Assembly: GCA_001777455.1 (NCBI GenBank)
Contig: MFDZ01000055.1
Span: forward strand, 1-26,537
Length of the DNA: 26,537 nucleotides
Origin: Candidatus Daviesbacteria bacterium RIFCSPLOWO2_02_FULL_41_8
Lineage (GTDB): Bacteria; Patescibacteriota; Microgenomatia; Daviesbacterales; UBA10151
Direction of reading: 5' to 3'
Shown: positions 16,090 through 23,706 of the stretch, one piece after another
Layout of the letters: each line of letters begins with the position of its first letter
How positions within the stretch are numbered: position 1 is the first letter of the stretch
The notes under the pieces: generated by a model
Database searches by the model: none
Told to the model about the DNA's origin: nothing
What the model saw: the letters and a program-made list of their open reading frames with translations, nothing else
Position numbers and translations under genes: made by a program

Positions 16090-16098
16090 GTTTGATTA
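16063..16098. repeat. 36-nt palindrome at the junction between the two gene blocks
   Basis: Two 18-nt arms, taatcaaactatatacga (16063-16080) and tcgtgtatagtttgatta (16081-16098), match as inverted repeats at 17 of 18 positions, and the exception is a G-U pair in RNA. It spans the stop codon of the gene remnant. No U-tract follows on either strand, so it is not a textbook terminator. It could act as a terminator or RNA-stability hairpin for the upstream operon, as an operator 32 bp ahead of the next -35 box, or as a recombination scar. Confidence 0.75.
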
Positions 16099-16129
16099 AA
16101 AGTAAAACTTTCATAGATTCGGCTGGAGT

Positions 16130-16158
16130 TTGCTTCTAGCGGGATTTCCCCATATAAT
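16130..16158 (+). promoter_or_regulatory. sigma70-type promoter of the acyltransferase gene/downstream block
   Basis: -35 TTGCTT (16130-16135), 17-nt spacer, -10 TATAAT (16153-16158). The -10 ends 9 nt before the ATG at 16168, giving a leader of about 2-3 nt at most. It has the same spacing as the 3235 and 3272 promoters. It probably drives 16168 and possibly the whole block to 26223. Confidence 0.7.
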
Positions 16159-16167
16159 TAACTTAAT

Positions 16168-16770
16168 ATGGCAATTTTTCAAGATAGGATGGGGAGGCCT
16201 TTGAGTACAACTGAAGCTTCCAGGAAAGCGGTGAACAGGGCATATAATTGGATTCTGGATTTGGAATTACTATTGGTTACTTGGGCTGGGTTGGTGCCGT
16301 GCCACTACTTCCGTCTTTTCTTTTACGCACTGGCAGGAGTAAAAATAGGCAAAGGTTCCAGGATTCACATTGGAGCCAGGTTTTTCTATCCTGCTAATAT
16401 CAAAATCGGCACAGGTAGCATACTGGGAGATAATATCTTTCTAGATGGCAGAGATAAGTTAATTATCGGCGATCATGTGGATATTGCCTCCGGTGTGATG
16501 ATTTTAAACTCCGAACACGACATCAACTCCGAAGATTTCAAAGCCATTTCTGCCCCGGTGGAGATAGGGGACTTTGTCTTTATCGGTCCCAGGGCAATCA
16601 TTCTACCGGGGGTAAAAATAGGAAAGGGTGCTGTGGTGGCGGCAGGGGCAGTGGTTACCAAGGATGTAGCGGATTTTGCGATAGTAGGCGGAGTACCGGC
16701 CGTGGTGATAGGGGAGAGAAAGACGAAGGATTTGCATTACAAATTAGGAAGAGCGAGATTATTCCAGTAA
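16168..16770 (+). CDS. Hexapeptide-repeat acyltransferase (O-acetyltransferase-like)
   Basis: A 200-residue left-handed beta-helix enzyme: hexapeptide repeats from VKIGKGSRIHIGARF (58-72) through IKIGTGSILG, IIGDHVDIASG and the block 130-165. The probable catalytic histidine is H117 in LNSEHDIN, as in WbbJ/LacA-type O-acetyltransferases, and the family C-terminal motif GGVPAVVIGER (174-184) is present. It lacks the maltose-acetyltransferase N-terminal domain and instead has about 55 residues with a hydrophobic stretch (DLELLLVTWAGLV) that may bind the membrane. Members move acetyl (or another acyl) groups from acyl-CoA to sugar hydroxyls, usually as trimers. It has its own promoter and is followed by 134 nt of repeat-rich spacer. 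Confidence 0.85.
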   Translation: MAIFQDRMGRPLSTTEASRKAVNRAYNWILDLELLLVTWAGLVPCHYFRLFFYALAGVKIGKGSRIHIGARFFYPANIKIGTGSILGDNIFLDGRDKLIIGDHVDIASGVMILNSEHDINSEDFKAISAPVEIGDFVFIGPRAIILPGVKIGKGAVVAAGAVVTKDVADFAIVGGVPAVVIGERKTKDLHYKLGRARLFQ

Positions 16771-16860
16771 ATAGAATTGACCTAATTGATCTAATTACTA
16801 ATTAACCTAAATAATATTTGATGACTCAGGATTAATTTAGACAATTAGTCATTAGGATTT
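16771..16860. other. Non-coding spacer of degenerate CTAATT/ATTAG motifs
   Basis: The spacer is made of near-repeats such as TTGACCTAA, TTGATCTAA, TTACTAATTA and ACAATTAG. I see no gene, good promoter or terminator: possible -35 boxes (TTGATC at 16786) have no -10 at a proper distance. It grades into the 7-nt array at 16861. Confidence 0.5.
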
Positions 16861-16895
16861 GATTAGAAATTAGAAATTAGAAATTAGAAATTAGA
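16861..16895 (+). repeat. 7-nt tandem repeat (AATTAGA) just upstream of a start codon
   Basis: One degenerate GATTAGA (16861-16867) and four perfect AATTAGA units (16868-16895) end 9 nt before the ATG at 16905. The unit is identical to two of the heptads inside the gene at the left edge (610-616 and 624-630). There is no Shine-Dalgarno in the repeat. Confidence 0.9.
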
Positions 16896-16904
16896 AAATC
16901 AAAT

Positions 16905-17459
16905 ATGATTAAAAAAGTTTTTATTTTATTCTCGCTCTTATTGCTAATCTATATGCTCTGGCCCGGGCCGGGCAAAATTGCCGATTTTGCTCCGCTCCCC
17001 TCTTCAGTAAAATCCACGTTGGCAGGAGATAACATTGAGCAGGTATCAAATGTGGCAGCGTATTTTTCTGATAATTACCGGGGATTTGTGGTTCCGTATT
17101 ATTCAAAAATCTATCAGAGTTTAAGTCACCTTCCTTTTCCTCCCATGCGGTTAAATCATCCGCCGGAGTATTCCTGGAACGTTATAAAAAAGCACACCGA
17201 TTCGACATACATGGAAGAATTGGTTTATCCGTTGCGGGATTCGCTGTATGTTAACGGTTTTGAGCCTTTTTACGAAGATGGTTCTCTTAAATTTTGGGGG
17301 TCTACAAAATTTACTGAGGGCAGTAGTCCCGATTTATGGTATACCAAAGCAACCATACGGTATTATCCTGCAGGTACGACAGTTAAGTTTCTGGTTTGGG
17401 GAGGAATTATCTTTTCAATATATTGGCTATTTAGATTGGGAAAGAGAATATTTATTTAA
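16905..17459 (+). CDS. Uncharacterised protein with two membrane helices and an external domain
   Basis: The family of this 184-residue protein is not recognised. It has an N-terminal hydrophobic helix (about 4-21, signal-anchor-like), an external segment of about 130 residues rich in aromatic residues and prolines (LPFPPMRLNHPPEYSW, then YPLRDSLYVNGFEPFYEDG), and a second helix near 161-177 followed by a basic end (RLGKRIFI). There is no cysteine, so no disulfides or lipobox. The body would face outside. It sits 3 nt before the O-antigen ligase/polymerase gene, which suggests a partner or accessory role in that step; this is inference from position only. It starts directly after a 7-nt repeat array and lacks a recognisable ribosome site. 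Confidence 0.7.
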   Translation: MIKKVFILFSLLLLIYMLWPGPGKIADFAPLPSSVKSTLAGDNIEQVSNVAAYFSDNYRGFVVPYYSKIYQSLSHLPFPPMRLNHPPEYSWNVIKKHTDSTYMEELVYPLRDSLYVNGFEPFYEDGSLKFWGSTKFTEGSSPDLWYTKATIRYYPAGTTVKFLVWGGIIFSIYWLFRLGKRIFI

Positions 17460-17462
17460 ATT

Positions 17463-18881
17463 ATGCAAAAGTCAGTAACCTTACTAGGCAGAATACTTTT
17501 TTTACTGGTTTTATTTCTTTTTGTCTTTATTCCCCTTTATCCAAAATTTCCCTTATTTAACGTTGCGGGAACCTTCGTTGCTATTAGGCTGGAAGATTTA
17601 ATGATTGGATTGACTGTTGCGCTTTGGGGAATTTATATGGTGTTATCCAATCAATTTAAAACTTTGATAAAAGATAAACTGTTTTTGGCAATATTGCTGT
17701 TTTTCTTTATCGGGGGGGTTTCCGTCTTTTCGGCAATTTTTTTAACCCACTCCGTAACGCCGCACATAGGTTTCTTGCATTTCTTCAGGAGAATTGAATT
17801 TTTAATGCTTTTACCTATTGCGGCCAGTGTAGTTAAAACAAAAAAACAATTTATTTGGATACTTATCTTTTTGGGACTTACGGTTTTAACAGTTAACGGA
17901 TATGCCTTGGGCCAGCAGTATCTGGACTGGCCGGTTATTTCTACCACCAATTCGGAATTTTCAAAAGGCCTGATTTTAGGTTTAACTCCGGGAGGTAGAG
18001 TCAATTCAACCTTTGCCGGGCACTATGATCTGGCAGTATTTTTGGCTATGGCGATTGTGATTCTGGCGGCTTTATTTTTTGCGGTAAAGAAAATTATTAA
18101 AATTCCGATTGTTATCCTGGCAGGGCTTTCATTTTTGGTATTGATGATGACAACAGCGAGGCTATCTTTTGCCGCACTTTTAGTAGGAATTCTATCGCTT
18201 CTGCTTCTAATAAAAAAACGGAAATATATTTTACTGCTGGTGGTTTTCGTGGCGGTAGTTTTAACTTATCCTTCACAGTTGCGTGATAGATTTATTTCTA
18301 CAATTACCGTTAATATTTTTCACCAGGGGCAAAGATATGAAGGCAGAACAGATGATCAGAAACTTAGAAGTCAGTTGAATATTCCGACTTTGGCTATAAA
18401 GACTTCCAGTAATTCTGCAAGCACTTCTACTTTCGCAACAGCATCAGGTATAGCTACGGATATCACTCCGGGAGAACCCATCGACACAACACAGTTAGGA
18501 GTTTATAGATCTTTTCAGATCAGATTAAATATAGAATGGCCTAGGGCAATCACGGCTTTGAAGAAAAACCCTTTTTTGGGTACAGGATATTCGTCTTTGG
18601 GCATAGCAACAGATAATGATTTCTTAAGGTCTTTAGGTGAGGTTGGCTTTTTGGGAACAGCAGCATTTGTTTTAGTTTTATTAGAGGCGGCAAAAAGAAT
18701 TATTTCTGGTTTGAAAAATGAAAACACATTAATCAGATTTTTTTCAGCGGGAGTTTTATCTATGTTTATTGCATTTATAGTTAACGGATTATTTATAGAT
18801 GTATTTGAAGCGTCTAAAGTGGCATCTTTGTTCTGGTTGATTTTAGGACTTAATTTAGCGGCGTTGAAACTGAAGGAATAA
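17463..18881 (+). CDS. O-antigen ligase/polymerase family protein (Wzy_C/WaaL-like)
   Basis: A 472-residue protein with about 11-12 helices. It shows the family pattern: a small external loop with R179 and H187 in GGRVNSTFAGHYDLA, then helices, then a large external loop (about 275-375) ending in ATDNDFLRSLGEVGFLG (D384, D386), the region where O-antigen ligases have conserved residues. Members join lipid-linked glycan to another lipid or to a protein, or polymerise repeat units. The large loop contains a Ser/Thr/Ala-rich stretch (residues 314-335) unlike the rest. It lies 3 nt after the unknown two-helix gene and abuts the GT-C gene at 18882. Ligase and polymerase cannot be told apart from sequence. 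Confidence 0.85.
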   Translation: MQKSVTLLGRILFLLVLFLFVFIPLYPKFPLFNVAGTFVAIRLEDLMIGLTVALWGIYMVLSNQFKTLIKDKLFLAILLFFFIGGVSVFSAIFLTHSVTPHIGFLHFFRRIEFLMLLPIAASVVKTKKQFIWILIFLGLTVLTVNGYALGQQYLDWPVISTTNSEFSKGLILGLTPGGRVNSTFAGHYDLAVFLAMAIVILAALFFAVKKIIKIPIVILAGLSFLVLMMTTARLSFAALLVGILSLLLLIKKRKYILLLVVFVAVVLTYPSQLRDRFISTITVNIFHQGQRYEGRTDDQKLRSQLNIPTLAIKTSSNSASTSTFATASGIATDITPGEPIDTTQLGVYRSFQIRLNIEWPRAITALKKNPFLGTGYSSLGIATDNDFLRSLGEVGFLGTAAFVLVLLEAAKRIISGLKNENTLIRFFSAGVLSMFIAFIVNGLFIDVFEASKVASLFWLILGLNLAALKLKE

Positions 18882-20372
18882 ATGAAAATATTTAAAATAT
18901 TTGCAAATCAATATTTTTGGGTTTTATTAATTATTTTAATTGGTCTGTTGGTCAGACTTTATAAAATCGACTCCCCCATCGCGGATTGGCATTCATGGAG
19001 ACAGGCCGATACGGCCGCTGTGACAAGGAATTTTATTAAAGAAGGGCTTAACCTCTTTTTTCCAAAATACGATGATATGTCCGGATCTGCGGAAATGCCT
19101 ATTGTTAATCCGGCCAGGTTCCGGTTTGTCGAATTTCCTGTTTATAATATTTCGGTTTATCCGTTCTATTTTTTCTTTGGTGTGTCAGATATGTATAGCC
19201 GTTTAGTCTCCGTGTTGTTTTCTCTTGGCAGTATCGCTTTCTTGTTTTTTCTCTGCAAGAGATATTTAGGGGTTTTTTCTTCTTTAATTACAGTGGCAAT
19301 CTATGCGGTACTACCCTTTAATGTATTTTTTTCCCGGACAACTTTACCGGAACCAACTTTTTTATTTTTTTCTTTAGGGATGATGGTTTTTGTAGACCGC
19401 TGGATTTGGCCCGCCTGCAACGCTTCGCGTAGCGATGCGGGCAGGGAGGTTTGCGGGATTTTAGGATTTATTTTTACTGCAATTGCATTTTTAATTAAAC
19501 CCTGGGCAATCTTTTTCTTTTTACCGCTTTTATATTCGGTTCATAAGAAAGGAATTAAAGGGTTCTGGAAAAAATTTGTTATATTTTCCTTTTTTGCCTT
19601 GTTGCCTTTTTTATTTTGGAGACTGTGGATACTGCAGGAACCTCAAGGCATACCCGCCTCTAATTGGTTGCTGAATGGCGACGGTATCCGTTTTAGGCCG
19701 GCGTTTTGGTGGTGGTTAATTTCGGAGCGGATCAGCCGGGAGATATTGGGCGCTACCGGATTTGTATTATTTACGATCGGAGTACTTATTAAACCCAAAA
19801 GCGGAAATTATTTTATGCATACTTGGTTGCTTACAATGATTTTATACTTCTCAGTTTTTGCAACGGGGAATGTCCGGCATAATTACTACCAGTATATTTT
19901 TGTTCCCGTAGCAGCTATTTTTTTTTCGCAAGGGTTTTTGGGATTAATTAAGGGAATTCCGGGTTTCTTGCCGAGATTTTGGACGATAATTTTAGGGCTC
20001 CTTTTTCTACCGCTTTCATTTTATTTCAGCTGGACACAGGTAAAAGAATTCTATAAAATAAATAACCCGGTCATAATTGAGGCGGGAAAAATGGCGGATA
20101 AAATTTTGCCGAAAGATGCACAAGTAGTGGCGCCCTATAACGGCGATACCGCATTTTTATACCAAACAAACAGGTCGGGTTGGCCGGTGACAGCCTTGCC
20201 GCTTGCAGAGCTGGTTGCCGATTACGGCGCGACCCACTTCGTCTCCACGGCCCGTGATGACAAAACAAATTGGGTACTCCGGCACTTTCAGGTTTTGGAA
20301 GATAATCCGAAATTTATTATTGCTGATTTAACTAAAATTACAATTCCCCTAAACGGAGACCCGGAGCCGTGA
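18882..20372 (+). CDS. GT-C membrane glycosyltransferase, PMT/GT39-like
   Basis: A 496-residue multi-spanning protein. The first external loop carries IADWHSWRQADTAAVTRNF (33-51), the H-x-W-R-Q-A-D-T signature of a common subgroup of bacterial GT39-like proteins, whose acidic residue sits where catalysis is expected. The C-terminal end is a short soluble domain (LPKDAQVVAPYNGDTAFLY). Residues 177-189 (PACNASRSDAGRE) are encoded by a GC-rich hairpin (19410-19446) and appear to be an insertion between two helices. The ATG follows the upstream TAA directly, with AAGGA at 18873-18877. The stop overlaps the next GTG as GTGA. Confidence 0.83.
   Translation: MKIFKIFANQYFWVLLIILIGLLVRLYKIDSPIADWHSWRQADTAAVTRNFIKEGLNLFFPKYDDMSGSAEMPIVNPARFRFVEFPVYNISVYPFYFFFGVSDMYSRLVSVLFSLGSIAFLFFLCKRYLGVFSSLITVAIYAVLPFNVFFSRTTLPEPTFLFFSLGMMVFVDRWIWPACNASRSDAGREVCGILGFIFTAIAFLIKPWAIFFFLPLLYSVHKKGIKGFWKKFVIFSFFALLPFLFWRLWILQEPQGIPASNWLLNGDGIRFRPAFWWWLISERISREILGATGFVLFTIGVLIKPKSGNYFMHTWLLTMILYFSVFATGNVRHNYYQYIFVPVAAIFFSQGFLGLIKGIPGFLPRFWTIILGLLFLPLSFYFSWTQVKEFYKINNPVIIEAGKMADKILPKDAQVVAPYNGDTAFLYQTNRSGWPVTALPLAELVADYGATHFVSTARDDKTNWVLRHFQVLEDNPKFIIADLTKITIPLNGDPEP
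19410..19446 (+). repeat. GC-rich imperfect palindrome inserted in frame
   Basis: Arms gcctgcaacgct (19413-19424) and agcgatgcgggc (19431-19442) pair over 12 positions with one G-U and one A-A mismatch, around a tcgcgt loop; CC/GG can extend the stem. The element is strongly GC-rich in an AT-rich gene and encodes a polar stretch in a membrane protein, as expected of a mini-element insertion. Confidence 0.75.
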
Positions 20373-21559
20373 AGATCTTAATGCTGACGCCGTATTTGCC
20401 CTATCCTCTGCTGACGGGCGGGCAAACCCGTTCGTATAATTTAATCAAAAGACTCTCTTCTTTAGGTCACGAAATTACTCTTTTTAGCTTAGTTAAAAAC
20501 AGTAATGAAAGAAAATACCTCGGAGAACTGGAAAAATACTGCAGGGAGATACAAGTATTTCAAAGGCCGGAAAAACCCTGGACGCTTAGGAATATCCTCA
20601 AAACCGGCTTTAGCTTGTATCCGTTTCTGGTTATCAGAAATTGGGCACAGGGAGAAAAAGCAGCAATCGGAGAAAAGATTAAAGAAAAAAAATTTGATCT
20701 GATTCATGCGGAAACTTTTTATGTGATGCCGCATATTCCGCAAACCAAAATCCCGATACTGTTGGTTGAGCAGACAATTGAATATCTGGTTTACAGCCAT
20801 TATGCCGACAGCCACAGAAATTTATTAATTAAGCCCTTTTTGTACTTTGATGTTTTAAAAATGAAATATTGGGAAAAAAAATTCTGGAATCAAGCCAATA
20901 AAGTTGCCGCAATGTCAGGTGATGATAAAAGGATCATGCTTTCTCAGCTACCCGGTTTAGATGTTGACATTGTTCCCAACGGTGTTGATTGTGAATTTTT
21001 TGGCAAATCAATTACTAAAAAATCAACAACACCGGTCGTCCTTTACCTGGGAAATTTTACCTGGCTGCAAAACAGGGAAGCGGTGAATGTTTTAGTAAAA
21101 AAGATCTGGCCAAAGATCAGATCCGCAATCCCCAAGGCAAAACTTTGGATAATCGGTAAAGATGCTCAAAAATTTTTTCCTGAATTGTCAGCAGATGATA
21201 TCCGGGTGGAGGAAGTTGACGATGTGAGGGAAGTTTATCAAAAAGCTACTGTTTTGGTTGCTCCGATTTACGGAGGCGGGGGAACGCGCTACAAAAACTT
21301 TGAAGCTTTTGCTTCGGGGCTCCCGGTTGTCACGACTTCAATCGGCATTGGGGGAATTGATGCAAAGGACGGGGTTCATGTGTTAGTCAGAGACAGGCCG
21401 GAGGAGATAATAACAGCCGCCGTAGATCTTCTTAAAAATTCTGATTTTGCAGATAAAATTGCAATTAACGCAAAACAATTAGTTAAGGATAAATTCGACT
21501 GGAATCCGATTGCCAAAAACCTAGGTCTGATTTATGAAAAGTTAGGGGGAAGTAAGTGA
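20369..21559 (+). CDS. GT4-family glycosyltransferase (Stp1/EpsH1-associated type)
   Basis: A 396-residue GT-B enzyme: LTPYLPYPLLTGGQTRSYNL (6-25) at the N terminus, PNGVDCEFFGK in the linker, LYLGNFTWLQNREAV starting the C-terminal domain, and the donor region YGGGGTRYKNFEAFASGLPVVT. The G-G-G-G-T-R-x-K-x-x-E-A motif replaces the usual E-G-F-G motif and is typical of the GT4 group that includes the PEP-CTERM/EpsH1-associated sugar transferases. The GTG start has two GGAG elements upstream (20355-20358 and 20363-20366) and overlaps the previous stop. It is the first of three consecutive GT4 genes. Confidence 0.85.
   Translation: MKILMLTPYLPYPLLTGGQTRSYNLIKRLSSLGHEITLFSLVKNSNERKYLGELEKYCREIQVFQRPEKPWTLRNILKTGFSLYPFLVIRNWAQGEKAAIGEKIKEKKFDLIHAETFYVMPHIPQTKIPILLVEQTIEYLVYSHYADSHRNLLIKPFLYFDVLKMKYWEKKFWNQANKVAAMSGDDKRIMLSQLPGLDVDIVPNGVDCEFFGKSITKKSTTPVVLYLGNFTWLQNREAVNVLVKKIWPKIRSAIPKAKLWIIGKDAQKFFPELSADDIRVEEVDDVREVYQKATVLVAPIYGGGGTRYKNFEAFASGLPVVTTSIGIGGIDAKDGVHVLVRDRPEEIITAAVDLLKNSDFADKIAINAKQLVKDKFDWNPIAKNLGLIYEKLGGSK
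21544..21558 (+). promoter_or_regulatory. Strong Shine-Dalgarno and GTG start at 21556
   Basis: AGGGGGA (21544-21550) lies 5 nt before GTG 21556, which overlaps the TGA of the preceding gene. With 4105, 9492 and 20369 this makes four GTGA overlaps, each preceded by a purine-rich site. Confidence 0.65.
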
Positions 21560-22680
21560 AGATAGGAATAGATGCCAGATTTTTCAATGAGTCCGGAGTA
21601 GGAAGATATTTAAGAAATTTGATTATTAATCTTCAGGTGATAGATAAAAAAAATGAGTATTATGTTTTACTGCTGCAAAAAGATTGGGAAGCTCTTAAAG
21701 AGACTAAAAATTTTCACAAAGTTTTGGCTGATTTTAAATGGTATGGATTTGCGGAACAGTTTAAACTGCCGAAATTGCTAAAACAACTTAAATTGGATCT
21801 GGTGCATTTCCCACATTTTAATGTGCCGGTTTTTTATACCGGTAAATTTGTGGTGACTATTCATGATTTGATTCACCAACACCATCAAGCGAGCAGTGCC
21901 ACAACGCTGGACCCTTTCAGGTCCAAATTAAAACAAATCGGCTATAGAAAAGCTTTTAAGGTGGCTGTAAGTAAATCACAAAAAATTTTAGTTCCTTCCA
22001 AATTCGTTCGGCAGTCATTACAAACTGAATGGAAAGTTAACGGAGAAAAAGTAGTTATCACATATGAGGGGGTTGATGATTCTATATTGAAGGCCTCCGC
22101 GAAAATCGGCAGTGAGGACATTAAAAAAGTTTTAAATAAGTTTAAAATCAAAAAGCCTTTTATATTTTATGTCGGCAATGCGCACCCGCATAAAAATGTA
22201 GAAGGGCTAATTAAAACTTTTCTGATTCTGCAGAAAAAAAACAAGGATTTAAAATTAGTTCTATCCGGTTATGATCATTTCTTTTGGCAAAGACTAAAAA
22301 AAGAAAATCAACAGGAAGGGATTATTTATACGGGATTTGTTACGGATGAGGAGTTAGTGGTTTTATACCACGAAGCAGAGGCTTTTGTGTTACCGAGTTT
22401 TGAAGAAGGCTTCGGCATTCCTGTTTTGGAAGCAATGGCCTGTTCTTGTCCGGTTGTCGCATCAAAGGTTGGTTCTTTACCGGAGGTGGGGGGTCCGGCG
22501 TCTGCCGAAGCAGCGCTTTATTTTAATCCGACATCAGAGAAAGATATGGCGGAGAAAATCTCCCGGGTATTGGACAGTAAAAATCTGAGAAAGAAGTTGA
22601 TAGAAAAAGGGTTAAAAAGATATAAACAATTTAGCTGGAGGAAACTGGCAGAAAAAACTCTGGAGGCATATTCAGAGTAA
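21556..22680 (+). CDS. GT4-family glycosyltransferase (mannosyltransferase-like)
   Basis: A 374-residue GT-B enzyme: IGIDARFFNESGVGRYLRNL (3-22), TIHDLIHQHH, LVPSKFVRQSL, YVGNAHPHKNVEGLIKTF and the intact donor motif EGFGIPVLE in an EGFGIPVLEAMACSCPVV block. It is full length, with the complete central section that the 12309 enzyme lacks (YTGFVTDEELVVLYHEAEAF). It probably adds a hexose such as mannose to the lipid-linked chain; specificity is not readable. It overlaps the upstream gene by 4 nt and precedes another GT4 gene by 8 nt. Confidence 0.87.
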   Translation: MKIGIDARFFNESGVGRYLRNLIINLQVIDKKNEYYVLLLQKDWEALKETKNFHKVLADFKWYGFAEQFKLPKLLKQLKLDLVHFPHFNVPVFYTGKFVVTIHDLIHQHHQASSATTLDPFRSKLKQIGYRKAFKVAVSKSQKILVPSKFVRQSLQTEWKVNGEKVVITYEGVDDSILKASAKIGSEDIKKVLNKFKIKKPFIFYVGNAHPHKNVEGLIKTFLILQKKNKDLKLVLSGYDHFFWQRLKKENQQEGIIYTGFVTDEELVVLYHEAEAFVLPSFEEGFGIPVLEAMACSCPVVASKVGSLPEVGGPASAEAALYFNPTSEKDMAEKISRVLDSKNLRKKLIEKGLKRYKQFSWRKLAEKTLEAYSE

Positions 22681-22688
22681 ACTTTTTT

Positions 22689-23702
22689 ATGAAAGTTGCA
22701 ATTGTACATGATGACTTGGTGCAGTGGGGTGGGGCGGAGCGGGTACTCTTGGGGCTTTGCGAAATCTATCCCGATGCGCCTATTTACACATCCGTTTATG
22801 ATAAAAGTAACCGGCAATTGTCGCGCCTTTTTGGTTCCAAGAAAATAATTACTTCATTTTTGCAAAAAATTCCCGGATGGAAAAAATTGTATAAAATTTT
22901 ATTGCCGCTTTACCCCATGGCCTTTGAACAGTTTAATTTTGACGGATTTGATTTAGTAATTTCTCATACCACCAGGTTTGCAAAAAGTATTATTACTAAG
23001 CCGAAAACCAAGCATATTTGTTTTTGTCATACCCCGCCGAGATTTTTGTGGCACTTTTCGGGAGAAAAAAATTACGGTTGGGGGGAGCTATCGATGACAA
23101 AATTGCGTATTTACGACCAAGTTTCGGCTCACCGGGTGGATTTCTTTATAGCCGGTTCTGAAAATGCCAAAAAAAGAATTAAAAAAATTTACAGGACAGA
23201 TTCAAGAGTAGTTTATCCGTTTATTGACTTAGAAAGATTTAAGGAAGTAGAAAGTTTTGATGGAGGATATTTTGTAGTGGCGGGAAGGGCTAACAAATAC
23301 AAACGATTTGATTTAGCAGAGAAAGCTTGCAGGAGTCTTGGTGTTCCACTTAAAAAAATAGACGGTAAACTGGATGAAAAGTGCGTTGTACAAATTCTTG
23401 CAGGGTGCAAAGCCTTGATTATTCCGGGAATTGAGGATTTTGGATTAGTTAGTTTAGAAGCCCAGGCTTTGGGTAAACCTGTGATAGCTTTTGCCCAGGG
23501 CGGCGCACTGGAAACCGTTATTCCCGGCAAAACCGGCATTTTTTTTGAAAGTCAAACTCAGGATTCTTTAAAAAAAGCTTTACTTAAGCTTGAGCAAATT
23601 AAAATTAACCCGGAAGACTGCAGAGATAATGCCGAAAAATTCAGTAAGGAGAATTTTAAAAAGCATTTTAAGCAAGCAGTTGCTTCTTTGTTGTACACTT
23701 AA
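22689..23702 (+). CDS. GT4-family glycosyltransferase
   Basis: A 337-residue GT-B enzyme: VAIVHDDLVQWGGAERVLLG (3-22), the loop HTPPRFLWHF, FVVAGRANKYKRFDLAEKAC starting the C-terminal domain, and the donor motif in GIEDFGLVSLEAQALGKPVI, where E-D-F-G-L-V-S-L-E fits E-x7-E. The sugar is unknown. This type is common next to sugar-phosphate transferases and often adds the second sugar, which fits its position 4 nt before the initiating transferase gene. There is no Shine-Dalgarno; TAAACT at 22678-22683 lies 5 nt before the ATG. Confidence 0.86.
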   Translation: MKVAIVHDDLVQWGGAERVLLGLCEIYPDAPIYTSVYDKSNRQLSRLFGSKKIITSFLQKIPGWKKLYKILLPLYPMAFEQFNFDGFDLVISHTTRFAKSIITKPKTKHICFCHTPPRFLWHFSGEKNYGWGELSMTKLRIYDQVSAHRVDFFIAGSENAKKRIKKIYRTDSRVVYPFIDLERFKEVESFDGGYFVVAGRANKYKRFDLAEKACRSLGVPLKKIDGKLDEKCVVQILAGCKALIIPGIEDFGLVSLEAQALGKPVIAFAQGGALETVIPGKTGIFFESQTQDSLKKALLKLEQIKINPEDCRDNAEKFSKENFKKHFKQAVASLLYT

Positions 23703-23706
23703 GTTT

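Noticed and set aside
16063-16110. Classical rho-independent terminator
   Set aside because: No U-tract follows the stem on either strand; it is kept only as a palindrome of unknown role.
16861-16904. CRISPR-like array
   Set aside because: Units are 7 nt with no spacers and no cas genes nearby; it is a simple tandem repeat.
23213-23539. Minus-strand frames of 60-117 codons opposite GT genes (this one and others)
   Set aside because: They lack recognisable domains or ribosome sites and lie opposite well-supported genes.
23590-23706. Longer N terminus for the sugar phosphotransferase
   Set aside because: It overlaps the upstream GT4 gene by over 100 nt, and the family starts at the MFDFLKRLTD segment.
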